Below, piece after piece: positions 49,009 to 53,577 of a stretch of 53,577 nucleotides of DNA. Location of the stretch: NCBI RefSeq assembly GCF_032854445.1, contig NW_027018234.1, positions 1 through 53,577 of the forward strand, written 5' to 3'. Source of the stretch: Liolophura sinensis. Lineage: Eukaryota; Mollusca; Polyplacophora; Chitonida; Chitonidae. The translations under genes and the position numbers were made by a program. The stretch's first letter is position 1; each line of letters opens with the position of its first letter. Below the pieces are notes generated by a model that did not search any database, was not told the origin of the DNA, and saw only the letters and a list, made by a program, of their open reading frames with translations.

Positions 49009-52000
49009 AATTTCCCTGGTTTCCATGGAGTAAGAGCCGTTGCTGGGCACGTGATTATGACATAAATGATCATTCAATTGTCGCTACAGCCAAACGTATT
49101 GGTCGGAGAGCAACGCGGATTGCACCATTCGATTTCTCGTCACAAAATACGTCGGATTGGCCTCTTACCAGCAGCACTGGAACAGTTTTTCCACTTTTGC
49201 ATTTTTGCCTGGTCTTTTTGTTAATTGAAATCGGCTACACTGTACTCTGTACAATCGCGACTGGTCATTACTATATTCAACTTTTGACTATAAGTTATGT
49301 GCCCTTCGGTAGCCCAGAAGACCTGAAATCTTTGGGCTAAGCCCATTTAACTCACCCAGCAATTGTCTTACTTCTAAGTGCAAGACAATCTCAATGTCTT
49401 TATCTACGTGTAGAAAAACCACACCATTTGTACGTGAGAAACACAAGGTTCTTGATACAGTCTGCTGTAAAAAGTACAACTGAACACTGACCCACTTCAG
49501 TAAGGTGCCAAAAGATGCGGAATTGAGCCAGGCATCGGCAGCTGTTGAAAAATTGCAAATTTCCCTGGTTTCCATGGAGTAAGAGCCGTTGCTGGGCACG
49601 TGATTATGACATGAATGATCATTCAATTGTCACTACAGCCAAAAGTATTGGTCGGAGAGCAACGCGGTTTGCACCATTCGATTTCTCGTCACAAAATACG
49701 TCGGATTAGCCTCTTACCAGCAGCACTGGAACAGTTTTCGCACTTTTGCATTTTTGCCTGGTCTTTTTGTTAATTGAAATCGGCTACACTGTACTCTGTA
49801 CAATCGCGACTGGTCATTACTATATTCAACTTTTGACTATAAGTTATGTGCCCTTCGGTAGCCCAGAAGACCTGAAATCTTTGGGCCAAGCCCATTTACC
49901 TCACCCAGCAATTTTCTTACTTCTAAGTCCAAGACAATCTCAATGTCTTTATCTACGTGTAGAAAAACCACACCATTTGTACGTGAAAAACACAAGGTAC
50001 TTGATACAGTCTGCTGTAAAAAGTACAACTGACCACAGACCCACATGAATAAGGTGCCAAAAGATGCGGAATTGAGCCAGGCATCGGCAGCTGTTGAAAA
50101 ATTGCAAATTTCCCTGGTTTCCATGGAGTAAGAGCCGTTGCCGGGCACGTGATTATGACATAAATGATCATTAGATTGTCGCTACAGCCAAACGTATTGG
50201 TCGGAGAGCAACGCGGATTGCACCATTCGATTTCTCGTCACAAAATACGTCGGATTAGCCTCTTACCAGCAGCACTGGAACAGTTTTTCCACTTTTGCAT
50301 TTTTGCCTGGTCTATTTGTTAATTGAAATCGGCTACACTGTACTCTGTACAATCGCGACTGGTCATTACTATATTCAACTTTTGACTATAAGTTATGTGC
50401 CCTTCGGTAGCCCAGAAGACCTGAAATCTTTGGGCTAAGCCCATTTAACTCACCCAGCAATTGTCTTACTTCTAAGTGCAAGACAATCTCAATGTCTTTA
50501 TCTACGTGTAGAAAAACCACACCATTTGTACATAAAAAACACAAGGTACTTGATACAGTCTGCTGTAAAAAGTACAACTAAACACTGACCCACATTTATA
50601 AGGTGCCAAAAGATGCGGAATTGGGCCAGGTATCGGCAGCTGTTGAAAAATTGCCAATTTCCCTGGTTTCCATGGAGTAAGAGCCGTTGCTGTGCACGTG
50701 ATTATGAAATAAATGATCATTCAGTTGTCGCTACAGGCAAAAGTATTGGTCGGAGAGCAACGCGGTTTGCACCATTCGATTTGTCGTCACAAAATACGTC
50801 GGATTAGCCTCTTACCAGCAGCACTGGAACAATTTTTCCAATTTTGCATTTTTGCCTGGTCTTTTTGTTAATTGAAATCGGCTACACTGTACTCTGTACA
50901 ATCGCGACTGGTCATTACTATATTCAACTTTTGACTATAAGTTATGTGCCCTTCGGTAGCCCAGAAGACGTCAAATCTTTGGGCTAAGCCCATTTAACTC
51001 ACCCAGCAATTGCCTTACTTCTAAGTGCAAGACAATCTCAATGTCTTTATCTACGTGTAGAAAAACCACACCATTTGTACGTGAGAAACACAAGGTTCTT
51101 GATACAGTCTGCTGTAAAAAGTACAACTGAACACTGACCCACTTCAGTAAGGTGCCAAAAGATGCGGAATTGAGCCAGGCATCGGCAGCTGTTGAAAAAT
51201 TGCAAATTTCCCTGGTTTCCATGGAGTAAGAGCCGTTGCTGGGCACGTGATTATGACATAAATGATCATTCAATTGTCACTACAGCCAAAAGTATTGGTC
51301 GGAGAGCAACGCGGTTTGCACCATTCGATTTCTCGTCACAAAATACGTCGGATTAGCCTCTTACCAGCAGCACTGGAACAGTTTTCGCACTTTTGCATTT
51401 TTGCCTGGTCTTTTTGTTAATTGAAATCGGCTACACTGTACTCTGTACAATCGCGACTGGTCATTACTATATTCAACTTTTGACTATAAGTTATGTGCCC
51501 TTCGGTAGCCCAAAAGACCTGAAATCTTTGGGCCAAGCCCATTTAACTCACCCAGCAATTGTCTTACTTCTAAGTCCAAGACAATCTCAATGTCTTTATC
51601 TACGTGTAGAAAAACCACACCATTTGTACGTGAGAAACACAAGGTACTTGATACAGTCTGCTGTAAAAAGTACAACTGACCACAGACCCACATGAATAAG
51701 GTGCCAAAAGATGCGGAATTGAGCCAGGTATCGGCAGCTGTTGAAAAATTGCCAATTTCCCTGGTTTCCATGGAGTAAGAGCCGTTGCTGGGCACGTGAT
51801 TATGACATAAATGATCATTCAATTGTCGCTACAGCCAAACGTATTGGTCGGAGAGCAACGCGGATTGCACCATTCGATTTGTCGTCACAAAATACGTCGG
51901 ATTAGCCTCTTACCAGCAGCACTGGAACAGTTTTCGCACTTTTGCATTTTTGCCTGGTCTTTTTGTTAATTGAAATCGGCTACACTGTACTCTGTACAAT

Positions 52001-53365
52001 CGCGACTGGTCATTACTATATTCAACTTTTGACTATAAGTTATGTGCCCTTCGGTAGCCCAGAAGACCTGAAATCTTTGGGCCAAGCCCATTTAACTCAC
52101 CCAGCAATTGTCTTACTTCTAAGTCCAAGACAATCTCAATGTCTTTATCTACGTGTAGAAAAACCACACCATTTGTACGTGAAAAACACAAGGTACTTGA
52201 TACAGTCTGCTGTAAAAAGTACAACTGACCACAAACCCACATGAATAAGGTGCCAAAAGATGCGGAATTGAGCCAGGCATCGGCAGCTGTTGAAAAATTG
52301 CAAATTTCCCTGGTTTCCATGGAGTAAGAGCCGTTGCTGGGCACGTGATTATGACATAAATGATCATTAGATTGTCGCTACAGCCAAACGTATTGGTCGG
52401 AGAGCAACGCGGATTGCACCATTTCGATTTCTCGTCACAAAATACGTCGGATTAGCCTCTTACCAGCAGCACTGGAACAGTTTTTTCCACTTTTGCATTT
52501 TTGCCTGGTCTATTTGTTAATTGAAATCGGCTACACTGTACTCTGTACAATCGCGACTGGTCATTACTATATTCAACTTTTGACTATAAGTTATGTGCCC
52601 TTCGGTAGCCCAGAAGACCTGAAATCTTTGGGCTAAGCCCATTTAACTCACCCAGCAATTGTCTTACTTCTAAGTGCAAGACAATCTCAATGTCTTTATC
52701 TACGTGTAGAAAAACCCACACCATTTGTACTTAAAAAACACAAGGTTCTTGATACAGTCTGCTGTAAAAAGTACAACTGAACACTGACCCACTCAGTAAG
52801 GTGCCAAAAGATGCGGAATTGAGCCAGGCATCGGCAGCTGTTGAAAAATTGCAAATTTCCCTGGTTTCCATGGAGTAAGAGCCGTTGCTGGGCACGTGAT
52901 TATGACATAAAATGATCATTCAATTGTCACTACAGCCAAAGTATTGGTCGGAGAGCAAGGCGGTTTGCACCATTCGATTTTCTCGTCACAAAATACGTCG
53001 GATTAGCCTCTTACCAGCAGCACTGGAACAGTTTTCGCACTTTTGCATTTTTGCCTGGTCTTTTTGTTAATTGAAATCGGCTACACTGTACTCTGTACAA
53101 TCGCGACTGGTCATTACTATATTCAACTTTTGACTATAAGTTATGTGCCCTTCGGTAGCCCAGAAGACCTGAAATCTTTGGCCAAGCCCATTTAACTCAC
53201 CCAGCAATTGCCTTACTTCTAAGTCCAAGACAATCTCAATGTCTTTATCTACGTGTAGAAAAACCACACCATTTGTACGTGAAAAACACAAGGTACTTGA
53301 TACAGTCTGCTGTAAAAAGTACAACTGACCACAGACCCACATGAATAAGGTGCCAAAAGATGCGG
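49009..53365 (+). repeat. Satellite units with a looser four-unit echo
   Basis: The private states 'cattagattg' (about 50,169 and 52,365) and 'gtctatttg' (about 50,311 and 52,509) are four units apart, so about 49.93-50.52 kb pairs with 52.13-52.72 kb. Units ending in 'catgaat' stand at about 50.04, 51.68, 52.24 and 53.34 kb. A small indel cluster lies at 52.4-53.2 kb ('atttcgattt', 'aaaacccacacc', 'cccactcag', 'aaaatgatc'). No non-satellite sequence is present. Confidence 0.8.
51942..52244 (+). other. Recurring 100-codon plus-strand frame, representative copy; probably not a gene
   Basis: This frame is open only in units carrying 'ggccaag', where the common TAA is CAA. Further copies lie at 1324-1626, 15057-15359, 20000-20302, 26589-26891, 42609-42911, 46452-46754, 48648-48950, 49746-50048 and 51393-51695. 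Its first codon is TTG and it has no in-frame ATG, so a normal eukaryotic start is missing. Codons 1-30 are hydrophobic simply because the DNA there is T-rich. No family is recognised. Confidence 0.2.
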
Positions 53366-53577
53366 AATTGAGCCAGGCATCGGCAGCTGTTGAAAAATTG
53401 CAAATTTCCCTGGTTTCCATGGAGTAAGAGCCGTTGCCGGGCACGTGATTATGACATAAATGATCATTCAATTGTCGCTACAGCCAAACGTATTGGTCGG
53501 AGAGCAACGCGGATTGCACCATTCGATTTCTCGTCACAAAATACGTCGGATTGGCCTCTTACCAGCAGCACTGGAAC
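53366..53577 (+). repeat. Partial unit at the right edge
   Basis: The last 212 bp are the first part of a unit of the 'gcatcgg/ccgggcac/aaacg/cggattg' type with 'ggattggcc'. It is cut by the window edge, not by a biological boundary, so the array continues beyond. Confidence 0.95.

Larger units (their letters stand above)
1..53577 (+). repeat. 549-bp tandem satellite array spanning the whole window
   Basis: The same unit recurs head to tail throughout. The landmark 'gcggaattg' places unit starts at 1, 550, 1099, 1648, 2197 and 2746, and then almost always 549 bp apart, down to 53,366. Counting landmarks gives 97 complete units and a 212-bp remainder. The net excess of about 112 bp over 97 x 549 is explained mostly by one internal duplication near 40.4 kb. 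No unit is inverted and no foreign sequence is inserted. Both window edges cut through units, so the true array is longer. This is how an eukaryotic satellite kept similar by unequal exchange and gene conversion looks. Strand is arbitrary, because no transcript direction can be assigned. I recognise no named satellite family. Confidence 0.98.

Noticed and set aside
1-53577. Many open frames of 60-170 codons on both strands
   Set aside because: They are the same few frames repeated with the unit, mostly starting at TTG or GTG, broken in many units, and without any recognisable domain. They are not reported as coding genes.
1-53577. CRISPR-like or interspersed repeat array
   Set aside because: The period is 549 bp with no unique spacers. 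The whole unit is repeated, and no cas-like gene is present.
1-53577. CENP-B box, telomere repeats, 5S or other rRNA segments
   Set aside because: I looked for the CENP-B box core, for short G-rich telomere motifs and for the conserved 5S control region, and saw none in the unit.
1-53577. Transposon or retroelement origin of the unit
   Set aside because: No terminal inverted repeats at unit edges, no target-site duplications, no polymerase or transposase motif in any frame, and no poly(A) tail.

Overview
The window is one uninterrupted satellite array. A unit of 549 bp is repeated head to tail from the first base to the last: about 97 complete units plus a 212-bp partial unit at the right end. 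All units have the same orientation, and no unrelated DNA interrupts or borders them. I find no gene, RNA gene, transposon, CRISPR array or origin that I can support. Tens of kilobases of gene-free, homogenised satellite point to a eukaryotic chromosome, most likely heterochromatin (pericentromere, centromere, subtelomere, or a sex or B chromosome). The species cannot be named from this sequence. A unit counted by hand has about 42% GC. It keeps roughly 17 CpGs where about 24 would be expected, so it has not been eroded like an old, heavily methylated satellite.

Layout. Units 1-7 (1-3843) are a mixture of variants. A 1,098-bp dimer alternates from 3,844 to about 7,675. From about 7.7 to 12.7 kb the units are mixed and rich in one-base indels. 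A nine-unit (about 4.94-kb) higher-order period follows: about 12.69-17.06 kb matches about 17.65-22.00 kb. Another two-unit echo lies at 23.94-25.65 kb. The stretch 28.01-29.46 kb is a displaced copy of 0.55-1.98 kb, 50 units away. The stretch 32.23-32.92 kb echoes 18.50-19.19 kb, 25 units away. A second indel-rich patch (about 37.6-41.8 kb) contains a 107-bp internal duplication. A four-unit block (44,617-46,812) is repeated at once and, as far as I could read, without change (46,813-49,008). A looser four-unit echo continues to the end.

Within a unit, variation is concentrated at about twenty recurring sites, while stretches of about 80 bp are nearly invariant. Three recurrent sequence states stand out. 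The 'catttat/ggtatcgg/tgtgcac' type, the 'cttcag/gcatcgg/tgggcac' type and the 'catgaat' type (followed by gcatcgg or gcaatgg) are shuffled into dimers, tetramers and nonamers, as unequal crossing-over and gene conversion would do. Each unit also carries a short hairpin region (TAGCCCA, a 16-nt spacer, TGGGCTA, then AGCCCA) and several perfect short palindromes.

Open frames of 60-170 codons recur on both strands because 549 is a multiple of three and the units are so alike. The longest ones begin at TTG or GTG, are bounded by conserved stops and resemble no family I know. I treat them as by-products of the repeat. Clusters of single-base indels in three to five patches look more like assembly or consensus error than biology, and they limit how finely recent history can be read there.
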